Shown here: in pieces, positions 34,355-42,907 of the stretch | Layout of the letters: each line of letters starts with the position of its first letter | Numbering within the stretch: the stretch's first letter is position 1 | Assembly (NCBI GenBank): GCA_946406145.1 | Contig: CAMJJL010000007.1 | Span: 1-55,029 of the forward strand | Direction: 5' to 3' | DNA: 55,029 nucleotides | DNA from: an uncultured Clostridia bacterium | Lineage (GTDB): Bacteria; Bacillota; Clostridia; Oscillospirales; Acutalibacteraceae | Position numbers and translations under genes: made by a program | Notes under the pieces: generated by a model | Databases searched by the model: none | What the model was told of the DNA's origin: nothing | Seen by the model: the letters and a program-made list of their open reading frames with translations, nothing else

Positions 34355-36442
34355 ATGAAAAAGGTCCGGGAATGGATAAGCATCCAGGTTGCCAAGCATC
34401 CGAAACGTGTGGTATTGGTCTTGATTATCTTTTTCAACGTGCTGTTTATCACACTTTCCGCCGCGTTGATCAGCGCTCTCTCTCTGCGCGGAACCGAGAA
34501 AATGAATTTCTTCCACGCCGCATATTATACGGTGACGATGATCCTTGACGCGGGATGTATCGAGTCTGTCATAAAGGATATCGGTACCACGGGCGTTGCG
34601 TTGACCGTCACCTGTCTGTCGGTCATCATCATCGGTATGATCACCTTCTCAGGCGCGGTGATCGGTTATTTGACCAACATACTCAACGATTTTATCGAGA
34701 AAGCGAACGCAGGCAATACGCGCCTTTATCTGTCCGATCACACTGTCATCCTGAATTGGAACGCCAGAGCGCCTGAGATCGTCAACGACCTCCTTTACAG
34801 CGATAATAAGGAAACGGTTGTGGCTCTGGTTAAATCAGGCAGTGATGAAATAAAAAAGGAAATCGAAGAAAGGCTCCAGCTTACGATCGAAAAAGAGAAT
34901 GCGGCTGTTATGAAAAAAGCAGAGAAAATGAGCTTTTTTGCACGATGGCGGTATCTTAAAAACAGCAAGCTCGGCAACAATGTTACTTTTATCGTCATTG
35001 AAGGAAATATCTTCTCTCAAATGCAGCTCAAGGATATCAGAATCGACTTGGCAAAGGCTGTCATTATCCTGAGCAACGATCCTTCGGATTCGGCTGGTGA
35101 AGACGGACATTCAGATGAGGGCAATCCTCAGGCGGTAAAGGCTTTGATGCAGGCGGCGGATATCGTGTCGGCAGGAAAGGCCGCTCATCATCAGAACATT
35201 ATCGTTGAGATCACCGATTTATGGAGTTATGATATCGTTCAGCGGATCATCAGCGGTAAAGAACTCGGTGAAAAATGCAATATCGTCATGTTCTATGTGG
35301 AACAATTCCTCGGACAGCTGCTGGCTCAATTATCGATATCGCCGGAAATGACGCCTGTATACGACGATTTGTTCTCCAACAAGGGCGCGGCGTTTTATAC
35401 CGAGCCTGTGCGGACGGGTGATGAACTCGGCTATATCAGGGATTACCTCTCAACGCATACGAACGCCATACCTCTCACTTTGCTTAACCATAACGGTGAA
35501 AGCTGCTTTTGCTTTGCGGCAGATAGTCAGAGGGATATTAACAAAAAGAATACGATCAAAAGCCCGGGCTATCGTGTTAAGCTGAACGATACGCAAAGCG
35601 AATGTAAAAGAGTGGTTTTGATAGGTCACAACAGCAAGCTGGAAGAGATCATGAGCTGTTACGAAGCCTACCTGTCATGTCAGACCCGCGATCAGCAGAA
35701 CAGCTCGCTGAAGGTGACCGTGATCGATGACGCCGACAGTATCAAAAGGATGGATGATTATCGACGCTATTCCTTTGTGGAAGGGGTTGTCGAGCTGGAT
35801 CATCTCCACATCGACAAAACCTTTGAGACAATTGATCGTCTGTTTGCCGATACGTCGGAGGATATCAACATACTGATCCTCTCCGATGACACCCAGTTGG
35901 ATGAAAACGCCGACTCCTCCGCCTTGATGTATTTGGTTTATGTGCAGGACTTCATCAGGAAACTGCTTCGCCATCATCCCGACTATGACGCAAAGAGGGT
36001 CAAAATGATCGTTGAGATCACAGACCCGAGGCATTATGATATCGTCAAGGGCTACCATATGGTCGACGCGGTCATCAGTAACCGCTTCACGGGTAATATC
36101 ATCACGCAAATAGGGGAGAAAGAGTCGATATATGAGTTCTATAAGGGCTTGCTGCATTATTCTTCGGATCCTTCGAACGGACAATGCCGTAAGCCGCAGT
36201 TGAAAAAGGTGTCGTCCTTCTTTAAGGAAACGCCTGCTCCGTGTACGGCTTACGATTTGGTGCGCGCCGTCTTTGAAGCGTCTGTTTCATCTGGCGAAGC
36301 ATCACAAAAGCAATATCCCACACTGGTTCTCGGCTGCATAAAAGCCAATGGTGAAACGATCGTCTTCAGCGGCGATCTGTCTGAGATCGACGTTTCGCTT
36401 GAAGCGGATGACAAGATGATCGTATATACGGATTTTGCTTGA
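34355..36442 (+). CDS. CASTOR/POLLUX-like ion channel with NAD-binding (RCK) domains
   Basis: A 695-residue membrane protein. Two membrane helices near residues 20-45 and 80-110 flank a pore-like segment (FHAAYYTVTMILDAGC), then a large cytosolic part with at least two Rossmann-like RCK folds: HTVILNWNARAPEIVNDLLY and later CKRVVLIGHNSKLEEIMSCY. The arrangement and the H-T-V-I-L start of the first fold resemble the CASTOR/POLLUX/DMI1 channel family known from plants and some bacteria. Ion selectivity cannot be told from the short filter. It is transcribed alone from a visible promoter, and the ATG follows CGCAGGAGG. Confidence 0.8.
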   Translation: MKKVREWISIQVAKHPKRVVLVLIIFFNVLFITLSAALISALSLRGTEKMNFFHAAYYTVTMILDAGCIESVIKDIGTTGVALTVTCLSVIIIGMITFSGAVIGYLTNILNDFIEKANAGNTRLYLSDHTVILNWNARAPEIVNDLLYSDNKETVVALVKSGSDEIKKEIEERLQLTIEKENAAVMKKAEKMSFFARWRYLKNSKLGNNVTFIVIEGNIFSQMQLKDIRIDLAKAVIILSNDPSDSAGEDGHSDEGNPQAVKALMQAADIVSAGKAAHHQNIIVEITDLWSYDIVQRIISGKELGEKCNIVMFYVEQFLGQLLAQLSISPEMTPVYDDLFSNKGAAFYTEPVRTGDELGYIRDYLSTHTNAIPLTLLNHNGESCFCFAADSQRDINKKNTIKSPGYRVKLNDTQSECKRVVLIGHNSKLEEIMSCYEAYLSCQTRDQQNSSLKVTVIDDADSIKRMDDYRRYSFVEGVVELDHLHIDKTFETIDRLFADTSEDINILILSDDTQLDENADSSALMYLVYVQDFIRKLLRHHPDYDAKRVKMIVEITDPRHYDIVKGYHMVDAVISNRFTGNIITQIGEKESIYEFYKGLLHYSSDPSNGQCRKPQLKKVSSFFKETPAPCTAYDLVRAVFEASVSSGEASQKQYPTLVLGCIKANGETIVFSGDLSEIDVSLEADDKMIVYTDFA

Positions 36443-36484
36443 CGGCTGCCGTCTCATTTGTTACGATACTGTCAAACAACGATC

Positions 36485-36610
36485 CATTTCGTTGTTCTAG
36501 AGACAAAGGACGCGCCGGAACGACTCAGGATGGAAGCCGCTTCCGAGAATGTTGACCGGCTCGCCATGATCGCAGTGAGCGGAATCATTTTTGCGATTGC
36601 TCTTAAAATA
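36485..36610 (+). pseudogene. Decayed alpha/beta-type SASP gene
   Basis: The stretch reads FVVLETKDAPERLRMEAASE, matching the N-terminal part of the SASP gene at 37214 (IVVPEAKDALERFKMEAASE) in both protein and DNA, then diverges. The start codon region and the second conserved SASP block are missing. A terminator hairpin follows at 36613, as expected for the end of the former gene. Confidence 0.7.
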
Positions 36611-36612
36611 TT

Positions 36613-36650
36613 GAACCCCCGGAGGATGATCTCATTCTCCGGGGTTCTTT
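36613..36650 (+). terminator. Rho-independent terminator after the SASP relic
   Basis: GAACCCC(C)GGAG pairs with CTCCGGGGTTC (11 bp, one bulged C), 12-base loop, then TTTT. Between 36651 and 37142 I see no gene; the motif AAAAACCGCATAG at about 36812 recurs after the SASP gene at about 37476. Confidence 0.85.
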
Positions 36651-37142
36651 TCATAATGTCTTTAGACGGCGCCGCTCGCAAGAGCGGTACAAAAATCCAC
36701 TCGCTATGTGGGTGCGCATCAATAGTTATACTACAAAAAGGCTCTTCGAAGCGCGACGATTCTCCCGACGACACGTGCATTGTAAAACGCTGCGGCAACA
36801 GTGACAGACTTCAAAAAACCGCATAGCACAGGGCTTTTCACAAGATCGTCAAGTGATGCGCAGCCGATCTGCTTCTGATACAGAGAACTCATTTTCCGAT
36901 ACATCCTCCGCTGAGTCTGTCAGCTGATTACTTTTGATACAATCTATATAAAGCGCTGACAAATTTTACTATCAATAATTTCAGCATTAGGGTGAACAAT
37001 ATGATTGCAGCGGACAAAATTGTACAGTCGTGTCGTACTGTGGTGTGCTTGACAAAGTGACAACGTGGTGCGGTATGAAAAATGACAGGCGTCTGCTGAC
37101 AAAGGGCTGTAGAGTGGTCTGACAGTTTCTCCTGACACAGTA

Positions 37143-37184
37143 TCGCGGCAGGGGATGGGGAGATGCTCCCGCTGTCTGCCGCGA
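37143..37184 (+). promoter_or_regulatory. Leader hairpin of the SASP gene
   Basis: TCGCGGCAG (37143-37151) pairs with CTGCCGCGA (37176-37184), enclosing an inner hairpin GGGAG-ATG-CTCCC (37158-37170). It ends 29 bases before the SASP start codon. No T run follows, so it is more likely a stabilising or regulatory leader structure than a terminator. Confidence 0.55.
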
Positions 37185-37213
37185 TGCTGCCAAATCTGAA
37201 AAGGAGAAATACC

Positions 37214-37468
37214 ATGTCCAAGAGCAATATCGTTGTTCCCGAGGCAAAGGACGCGCTGGAGCGCTTCAAGATGGAAGCCGCTTCCGAGGTAGGCGTCAAC
37301 CTCAAGCAGGGCTATAACGGTGACCTGACCTCCAAGCAGGCAGGCTCCATCGGCGGTCAGATGGTTAACGTCATGTGCCCTGTACGGCACATAGAATTCA
37401 GCAGGGTTGCAAGGAAGGAAAAGCAACAGAAAATGGTCATTACATACGAGTATGCATTGGCAGTATAA
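37214..37468 (+). CDS. Alpha/beta-type small acid-soluble spore protein with foreign C-terminus
   Basis: SASPs coat DNA in dormant spores and are degraded at germination. The 84-residue product starts MSKSNIVVPEAKDALERF and keeps both family blocks: the germination-protease region MEAASEVGVNL and the DNA-binding region SKQAGSIGGQMV. After GGQMV the expected ending (KKMI-type) is replaced by 33 residues, NVMCPVRHIEF to ITYEYALAV, which recur at 42570 in a non-SASP context. So this is a hybrid gene; DNA binding may be impaired because the lost part carries conserved basic residues. The ATG follows AAAAGGAGAAATACC. Confidence 0.75.
   Translation: MSKSNIVVPEAKDALERFKMEAASEVGVNLKQGYNGDLTSKQAGSIGGQMVNVMCPVRHIEFSRVARKEKQQKMVITYEYALAV
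37367..37468 (+). repeat. Copy 1 of the MCPVRHIEF repeat module
   Basis: The first 32 bases (37367-37398) are identical to 42570-42601 and contain the hairpin ATGTGCC-CTGTAC-GGCACAT. Both copies run exactly 102 bases to a TAA, with conserved ends NVMCPVRHIEF and ITYEY-x-LAV and a variable middle, and both are followed by AACCGCATA-like sequence and a GGAGAGC terminator. Confidence 0.75.
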
Positions 37469-37498
37469 AGTCCGAAAAACCGCATAGATAAGCCGAAA

Positions 37499-37526
37499 CG
37501 GAGAGCTCTCAACAGCTCTCCGTTCT
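37499..37526 (+). terminator. Terminator after the hybrid SASP gene
   Basis: CGGAGAGCT pairs perfectly with AGCTCTCCG around a 6-base loop, followed by TTCTC. It is of the same type as the hairpins at 42766 and 43659. Confidence 0.8.
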
Positions 37527-37594
37527 CTATTTAGGTGTCTTACAAATAACGAAAAGCTATACGTTTGCTTAAAATCCCACAGAAATCGCTGATT

Positions 37595-37699
37595 ACAAAT
37601 TGCCGAGTGCAAATCGAGATATATTGCTGATTGTTAATACAATAAATTACCGAAAAAATTATTAACAAATTGCCGAATAATATTCTAATATATTGCCGA
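37595..37699. repeat. Five 12-bp repeats at 23-24-bp spacing (iteron-like array)
   Basis: ACAAATTGCCGA and close variants start at 37595, 37619, 37642, 37665 and 37688. The period of 23-24 bp is about two helix turns, so all copies face one side of the DNA. The array ends seven bases before the -35 of the ATPase gene. The same 12-mer recurs at 43750 and 43773, again 23 bp apart, beyond the other end of the island. Confidence 0.8.
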
Positions 37700-37705
37700 A
37701 AATTA

Positions 37706-37733
37706 TTGACAATAGCGTTTTATCGGATATAAT
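37706..37733 (+). promoter_or_regulatory. Sigma-A promoter of the ATPase gene
   Basis: TTGACA (37706-37711) and TATAAT (37728-37733), 16-base spacer, directly after the 23-bp repeat array. The start codon is at 37789. Confidence 0.75.
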
Positions 37734-37788
37734 AATGATTAGGAATAACGGTTATTATTTGAAAACAATAAGCGAGCAGGTGTATTAT

Positions 37789-39063
37789 ATGAAGAATTAT
37801 AAACGGAGAATCGCTGACAGATTGCTAAAGAATAAGCTTGAAGGCAAGGGCGCTGTGTTGGTAGAAGGTCCAAAGTGGTGCGGAAAAACAACCACATGCG
37901 AGCAGATTGCAAAAACGATCCTTTATCTTTCCGATCCGGCGAAGCAGCCTCAATACTTGGCTATGGCAGATATGGATCCAAAACGTCTGTTGAAAGGCGA
38001 AACTCCTCTTCTGCTGGACGAATGGCAATTAGCCCCCAAGCTTTGGGACGCCATTCGATTTGAGGTCGACCACAGGGATGATCTCGGACAGTTTATACTG
38101 ACCGGCTCGGCAGTTCCTGCTTCCTATGACGATATACATCACACCGGTACAGGTCGGATCGCTTGGCTGAAAATGAGACCTATGTCTTTGTATGAATCCG
38201 GTGATTCTACCGGAGAAGTCAGTTTAGGCGAACTGTTCAAATCTCCCGAAAATGTTTACGGATTGAATCATCTGAATATGGATCGTCTTGCCTTTGCTCT
38301 GTGTCGTGGCGGATGGCCGCAAGCGACAAAGCTGAACGGTGACGTCGCTCTTGAGCAGGCGTTTGATTATTATGAATCTGTCGTGCGATCGGATATCAGC
38401 AGGGTCGACGGGGTTTCCCGCAACCCCGAACGTGTTAAACGGTTAATGCGTTCTTACGCCAGAAATCAAGGAACACAGGTGTCCGCTGAGTTGTTAAAGC
38501 AGGACGTCAAGGCAAATGACAGCTCTGATTTTGATACCGATACCGTCTACTCCTATCTCGGCGCCTTGAACAAAATCTTTGTCATTGAAGACTCGCACGC
38601 GTGGAACCCTAATCTCCGCTCCAAGACAGCCATACGGACATCAGACACCCGATATTTTGTCGATCCTTCTATAGCAACGGCAGCTCTCGGTTTAGGCCCT
38701 AATGATCTGATAAATGATCTGAACACATTCGGATTGCTCTTTGAAACACTCTGTATACGTGACCTTCGTGTATTCGCTGATGTATTAAAAGGCGAGGTAT
38801 ATCATTACCGCGACAGCAAGGGGCTGGAATGTGACGCTGTCGTCCATCTCCGGAACGGATCTTACGGTCTGATCGAAATCAAGCTCGGAGGAGAAAAACT
38901 GATTGAAGAAGGCGTCAAAACTCTTAACACATTGGAAGCCGGTATTGATACGAACAAAATGCTCAAGCCTTCTTTCAAGATGGTTTTGATCGGAATCGGT
39001 GATTATGCCTATCGGCGCCCTGACGGTATATATGTTGTACCGATCGGATGTTTAAAGGATTAA
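37789..39063 (+). CDS. AAA-type ATPase with DUF4143 domain
   Basis: A 424-residue protein of the widespread 'ATP-binding protein, DUF4143' group, whose role is unestablished. Walker A is GPKWCGKTTT (about residue 28), Walker B LLLDEWQLAPKLWD, with sensor-like LTGSAVP. The C-terminal DUF4143 part carries LECDAVV and LIEIKL, a D-...-ExK pattern like that of PD-(D/E)xK nucleases. The ATG at 37789 is chosen for the AGCAGGTG before it and the typical MKNYKRRIAD start; upstream in-frame ATGs overlap the promoter. It is the first gene of the island and likely in operon with the next two. Confidence 0.85.
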   Translation: MKNYKRRIADRLLKNKLEGKGAVLVEGPKWCGKTTTCEQIAKTILYLSDPAKQPQYLAMADMDPKRLLKGETPLLLDEWQLAPKLWDAIRFEVDHRDDLGQFILTGSAVPASYDDIHHTGTGRIAWLKMRPMSLYESGDSTGEVSLGELFKSPENVYGLNHLNMDRLAFALCRGGWPQATKLNGDVALEQAFDYYESVVRSDISRVDGVSRNPERVKRLMRSYARNQGTQVSAELLKQDVKANDSSDFDTDTVYSYLGALNKIFVIEDSHAWNPNLRSKTAIRTSDTRYFVDPSIATAALGLGPNDLINDLNTFGLLFETLCIRDLRVFADVLKGEVYHYRDSKGLECDAVVHLRNGSYGLIEIKLGGEKLIEEGVKTLNTLEAGIDTNKMLKPSFKMVLIGIGDYAYRRPDGIYVVPIGCLKD

Positions 39064-39077
39064 GAGGAGTGAATCAA

Positions 39078-39647
39078 ATGACTGAAATCGAAACCATCGC
39101 CAGAGCGCAAATGTATTTAGAAAAGCTTGCCAACGGTGTAAATCCGCTGACGGATACAGAAGTTAATGAAAATGATGTCGTTAACAATGTCAGGATATCC
39201 AGATGCCTCTTCTATGTATCGGGGATATTGAAGCAGATAGTCGACAACAAAGGGAAGTTCAAGGTTGAAATGCCTGACAGGGCAGAATATACCGTTACGC
39301 CGGAACAATTAGCGAATTTTGCTTTTTCGGAGCAGCCCGTCTCCATATCCGAACTGACAAAGCGCTTGAATGATCTGGTGAATCAGATGTATGTAAAGGA
39401 ACTGAAACGCGGCGTCATCACTGATTGGCTGACAGACATCGGTATGCTCTCTGACAATATTGTCAACAATAAGGCGAGAAAACGCCCGACTGCTGCCGGA
39501 CAGAATATCGGCATTATCACCGAGGAACATACGAATCAATTTGGTCAATGGTATGAAGGTGTATTCTATACCCTAAACGCCCAGCATTTTATCATTGACA
39601 ACATTGATACGATCATCGAACAGAACCGTCAAAAATCATCAAAGTAA
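39078..39647 (+). CDS. Unknown protein between the ATPase and the primase-helicase
   Basis: A 189-residue, probably cytosolic, mostly helical protein that I do not recognise as a named family. The first half (IETIARAQMYLEKLANGVNPLTD) resembles a helical dimerisation region; the central part ISELTKRLNDLVNQMYVKELKRGVITDWLTDIGML looks like a winged-helix or helical DNA-binding segment, and the C-terminal part NNKARKRPTAAGQNIGI is basic. The ATG at 39078 follows AAGAGGAGTG. It ends 9 bases before the primase-helicase gene, so it is probably an accessory subunit of that system. Confidence 0.7.
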   Translation: MTEIETIARAQMYLEKLANGVNPLTDTEVNENDVVNNVRISRCLFYVSGILKQIVDNKGKFKVEMPDRAEYTVTPEQLANFAFSEQPVSISELTKRLNDLVNQMYVKELKRGVITDWLTDIGMLSDNIVNNKARKRPTAAGQNIGIITEEHTNQFGQWYEGVFYTLNAQHFIIDNIDTIIEQNRQKSSK

Positions 39648-39656
39648 GGATTACAT

Positions 39657-42488
39657 ATGAACGATAAAGCTGTCATCAACGGAAAAGAATATCGATTTAT
39701 TAAAACAGTAACGGATATAGCAACTGACAGGATAGCTGTGCTCTGCGAGGATGAGCACGGCTGTTCTTTTATCTGTGATACGGAATTATGGGAGAGCAGT
39801 TTTGTAAAGCCAAAAGCTGAATTCAATAAATACGCCGCTCCCGATCAAAAAATTGAATTGTTCAAATCTCTGTTTATCGGCAGAGAAGATGTATACGCAA
39901 AGCGTTTCTATAACGTTAATTCCGGTGCAAGCGGCTATGTCCCTGCTTGCGCTAATGAATGGGTACAGGGCGTTTGCGATAAGAAGCAATACAAGTGTGT
40001 CGATTGTCCGAACAAGAGCTTTATCGCTGTAAACAAACGTGTCATCTTCAATCACCTGAAAGGTGACGATGAGTATTGCCGCGATGTGATCGGAACCTAT
40101 GTCATGCTCCCCGATGAAACGACGAGATTTCTTGCCATCGACTTTGATGAGGAAAACTGGCAGGAGGATGTAACCTCTGTCAGGAACATATGTCACCAAT
40201 ACGATATCCCTGTTGCGGTAGAGCGTTCACGTTCGGGTAGCGGCGCGCATATCTGGCTGTTCTTCGCTGAACCGATAGCGGCAACAACAGCGCGTAAACT
40301 CGGAAGCGCAATCCTGACAAAGGCGATGGAGGAACGACATGAAATCAAGCTCAGCTCCTATGACCGGATGTTTCCCAATCAGGATACCATGCCTAAGGGC
40401 GGTCTTGGTAATCTGATCGCTTTACCGTTACAGGGCAAAGCGAGAAAAGAGCACAACACCGAATTCGTCGATAAGGATTTCATTTCATATCCCGACCAGT
40501 GGGAGTATCTCTATCAGATCAAAAGGATAACATCAAATGATGTTGAGCACTTTCTATCTATACTGCATGTGCAAAACGAATTGGGAGAACTGAGTTACGA
40601 AGAGGCAAAGCCGTGGGAGAAAAGGGACGAAAGCCCGATCACCTCGTTCGATTTCCCCGATACCGTAAAAGTTGTGGAAGCAAATCTGCTGTATATTGAC
40701 AAGACAGGAATCTCACAGAAAGCGCTTAATATGATCAAAAGACTTGCTGCATTCAGAAACCCTGATTTCTACAAGAGCCAAGCTATGAGATTACACGTGT
40801 ATAACAAGCCACGTGTGATCGATACCTCAGAGGAAACATCGCAGTATCTCTGTATTCCCAGAGGGTGCAAGGACAGCTTGAATGAGTTGGCTAAATCCGC
40901 AAATGCAACGATTGAACACATAGATAAGCGAAATGCAGGGAATCCTATCCATCTGCATTTCAACGGTCAACTTCGGGAAGAACAGCAGCTTGCCGCTGAC
41001 GCAATGCTGCAGCATGAGATCGGCATCTTATCTGCAACCACAGCATTCGGGAAAACTGTCGTCGCATCATATTTGATTGCACAGCGTAAAGTCAACACCT
41101 TGATTCTGGTGCATTCATCCGCCTTGTTGCAGCAGTGGCGAAAATCCCTATCGGATTTCTTGGTGTTCGAGGATGAATTGCCGGAGCAGCCGAAAAAGCG
41201 AGGAAGACAAAAGAAGCTGTTTCATATAGGACAACTCGGCGCAACAAAAAATACCCTGAATCATATTGTCGATATCGCCATCATGCAATCTGTTGTCAGC
41301 GGCGACGAGGTCAAGGAATTCGTGAAGGATTACGGCATGGTGATCGTGGATGAATGCCATCATGTATCCGCTTTTACCTTCGAGAAGATTTTGCGTGAGG
41401 TCAACGCGAAATATGTTTACGGGCTGACCGCTACGCCGAAGCGTCAGGACGGTCACCAGCCGATCATCACGATGCAGTGCGGCTCGATCCGCTATCAGGT
41501 GGATGCGCTCGCGCAGTCAGTCAAATGTCAATTCTCCCATTATGTGATCCCCGAGTTCACGGATTTTCGTGTTGCAGATAACGGTTTGAAATATCAGGAA
41601 ATCTGTGAAAAACTATGTACGGATGAAACACGAAACCGCCAAATCATCAATGATGTTTTGACGGCGTATCATAACGGCAGAAACTGTATTGTGCTGACAG
41701 AAAGAACTGAACACGCGAATCTCCTCTTCTCGTCGATCAGCGCAAATATCGGGAATGTGTTCATGCTAAGCGGTAAAGATAAAGTTAAAGAAAAGCGGGA
41801 GAAACTCGAAGCGATCAAAGCCGTTCCGCAGGACGATAATATGGTCATTATCGCCACCGGAAAATATGTCGGAGAGGGCTTTGACGAGCCGCGGCTCGAT
41901 ACACTATTCCTTGCTATGCCTATTTCATGGAAGGGAACTCTCGCGCAATATGTCGGCAGACTTCACCGCAATTATGAAGGCAAAACAGAGGTGATCGTAC
42001 ACGACTATGCCGATATCTTCGTTCCTATGTTAGATCGGATGTATCACAAAAGAATCCGTGGCTACGCGGAGCTCGGGTATCTGATGAACAGTTCTTCAAA
42101 AGCCGAAACCAGCTTTCTTTACGATAGCAGTAGTTTCTATCAAAAGTATTCGGAAGATATCCGCGAGGCTGTAAAAGAAATAATTATCTCTGCTCCGGCT
42201 GTGAAAGCGAGCTATTTAAAACGTCTTATGACACAGCTTCCCCGGAATATCAAAGTGATGATTATTACTACTCAATCAAATGAGCTTGAACAGACAGAGG
42301 ATGTGAGTTTTGTATTTCAAGAAAATGTCAATCAAACCTTTACTGTTATTGACAACCAAATCGTTTGGTACGGCAGCGTCAATCCACTGTCTTATAATCG
42401 CGCGGAATCGTCAGTATTGCGCCTGATTAACTCATCTCTTGCAGGCAAGTTGGAAGATGAAGCATTAGTGCAACCGAGATTATTCTGA
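39657..42488 (+). CDS. Primase-helicase-PLD-like protein (TOTE conflict system type)
   Basis: A 943-residue multidomain protein. Residues about 100-290 match archaeo-eukaryotic primases (catalytic FLAIDFDEENW; VERSRSGSGAHIWLFF; MFPNQDTMPKGGLGNLIALPLQ) with a CDKKQYKCVDCP zinc motif ahead. Residues about 440-830 form a superfamily 2 helicase (ATTAFGKT, VDECHH, GLTATPKRQDG, YVGRLHR). The C-terminal ~110 residues resemble a PLD domain ending IVWYGSVNPLSYNRAESSVLRL, but the HxK is absent (NQTFTVIDN), so that site is probably dead. Such primase-helicases are the core of TOTE conflict systems, thought to act against invading DNA. Follows the preceding gene by 9 bases. Confidence 0.85.
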   Translation: MNDKAVINGKEYRFIKTVTDIATDRIAVLCEDEHGCSFICDTELWESSFVKPKAEFNKYAAPDQKIELFKSLFIGREDVYAKRFYNVNSGASGYVPACANEWVQGVCDKKQYKCVDCPNKSFIAVNKRVIFNHLKGDDEYCRDVIGTYVMLPDETTRFLAIDFDEENWQEDVTSVRNICHQYDIPVAVERSRSGSGAHIWLFFAEPIAATTARKLGSAILTKAMEERHEIKLSSYDRMFPNQDTMPKGGLGNLIALPLQGKARKEHNTEFVDKDFISYPDQWEYLYQIKRITSNDVEHFLSILHVQNELGELSYEEAKPWEKRDESPITSFDFPDTVKVVEANLLYIDKTGISQKALNMIKRLAAFRNPDFYKSQAMRLHVYNKPRVIDTSEETSQYLCIPRGCKDSLNELAKSANATIEHIDKRNAGNPIHLHFNGQLREEQQLAADAMLQHEIGILSATTAFGKTVVASYLIAQRKVNTLILVHSSALLQQWRKSLSDFLVFEDELPEQPKKRGRQKKLFHIGQLGATKNTLNHIVDIAIMQSVVSGDEVKEFVKDYGMVIVDECHHVSAFTFEKILREVNAKYVYGLTATPKRQDGHQPIITMQCGSIRYQVDALAQSVKCQFSHYVIPEFTDFRVADNGLKYQEICEKLCTDETRNRQIINDVLTAYHNGRNCIVLTERTEHANLLFSSISANIGNVFMLSGKDKVKEKREKLEAIKAVPQDDNMVIIATGKYVGEGFDEPRLDTLFLAMPISWKGTLAQYVGRLHRNYEGKTEVIVHDYADIFVPMLDRMYHKRIRGYAELGYLMNSSSKAETSFLYDSSSFYQKYSEDIREAVKEIIISAPAVKASYLKRLMTQLPRNIKVMIITTQSNELEQTEDVSFVFQENVNQTFTVIDNQIVWYGSVNPLSYNRAESSVLRLINSSLAGKLEDEALVQPRLF

Positions 42489-42569
42489 GCAAATGATTAC
42501 ACGCCGGGCATAACGTCCAAATCTACAGTGATATTTTTATACAACATTTCCTAAGATTATCCATTTTTC

Positions 42570-42671
42570 AACGTCATGTGCCCTGTACGGCACATAGAAT
42601 TTACCCGAGCGAATTGGCATAACAAAGGGCAAATTGAGCGGATTACATACGAATACTTATTGGCTGTTTAA
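42570..42671 (+). repeat. Copy 2 of the MCPVRHIEF repeat module
   Basis: It begins with the 32 bases identical to copy 1 and encodes NVMCPVRHIEF and ITYEYLLAV in one frame to a TAA, exactly the same length (102 bases). No SASP sequence and no ribosome site precede the in-frame ATG at 42576. It follows the primase-helicase gene by 81 bases. The rest of 42489-42907 holds a terminator and a promoter. Confidence 0.75.
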
Positions 42672-42765
42672 CGAGCAATATCACCCCTCGTTGGAAGCAG
42701 GTCAATGCATCATGATTGTGATAGAATAGCATAGGTGTCACACGTTTACCGCATATGAAGAACAA

Positions 42766-42797
42766 AAAGGAGAGCCTTCAAAAGCTCTCCTTTCTCA
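42766..42797 (+). terminator. Rho-independent terminator
   Basis: AAAGGAGAGC (42766-42775) pairs perfectly with GCTCTCCTTT (42784-42793) around an 8-base loop, then CTCAT. It probably ends the island operon. Confidence 0.85.
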
Positions 42798-42848
42798 TGT
42801 AATAACTGTATGTCAGTCAGATTCAGTATGTCGTGCTGAAAAGAATGA

Positions 42849-42877
42849 TAGACAAAATAATTATCATATGCTATAAT
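42849..42877 (+). promoter_or_regulatory. Sigma-A promoter of the MNT/HEPN pair
   Basis: TAGACA (42849-42854) and TATAAT (42872-42877), 17-base spacer, 31 bases before the start codon. Confidence 0.75.
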
Positions 42878-42907
42878 CAGGTTAAACTAATGAAAGGAGT
42901 TGTTCTT

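Noticed and set aside
36458..36826. 122-codon frame taken as a real gene
   Set aside because: Only about 30 codons resemble a SASP; a terminator hairpin lies inside the frame and the rest is not protein-like, so it is treated as a relic.
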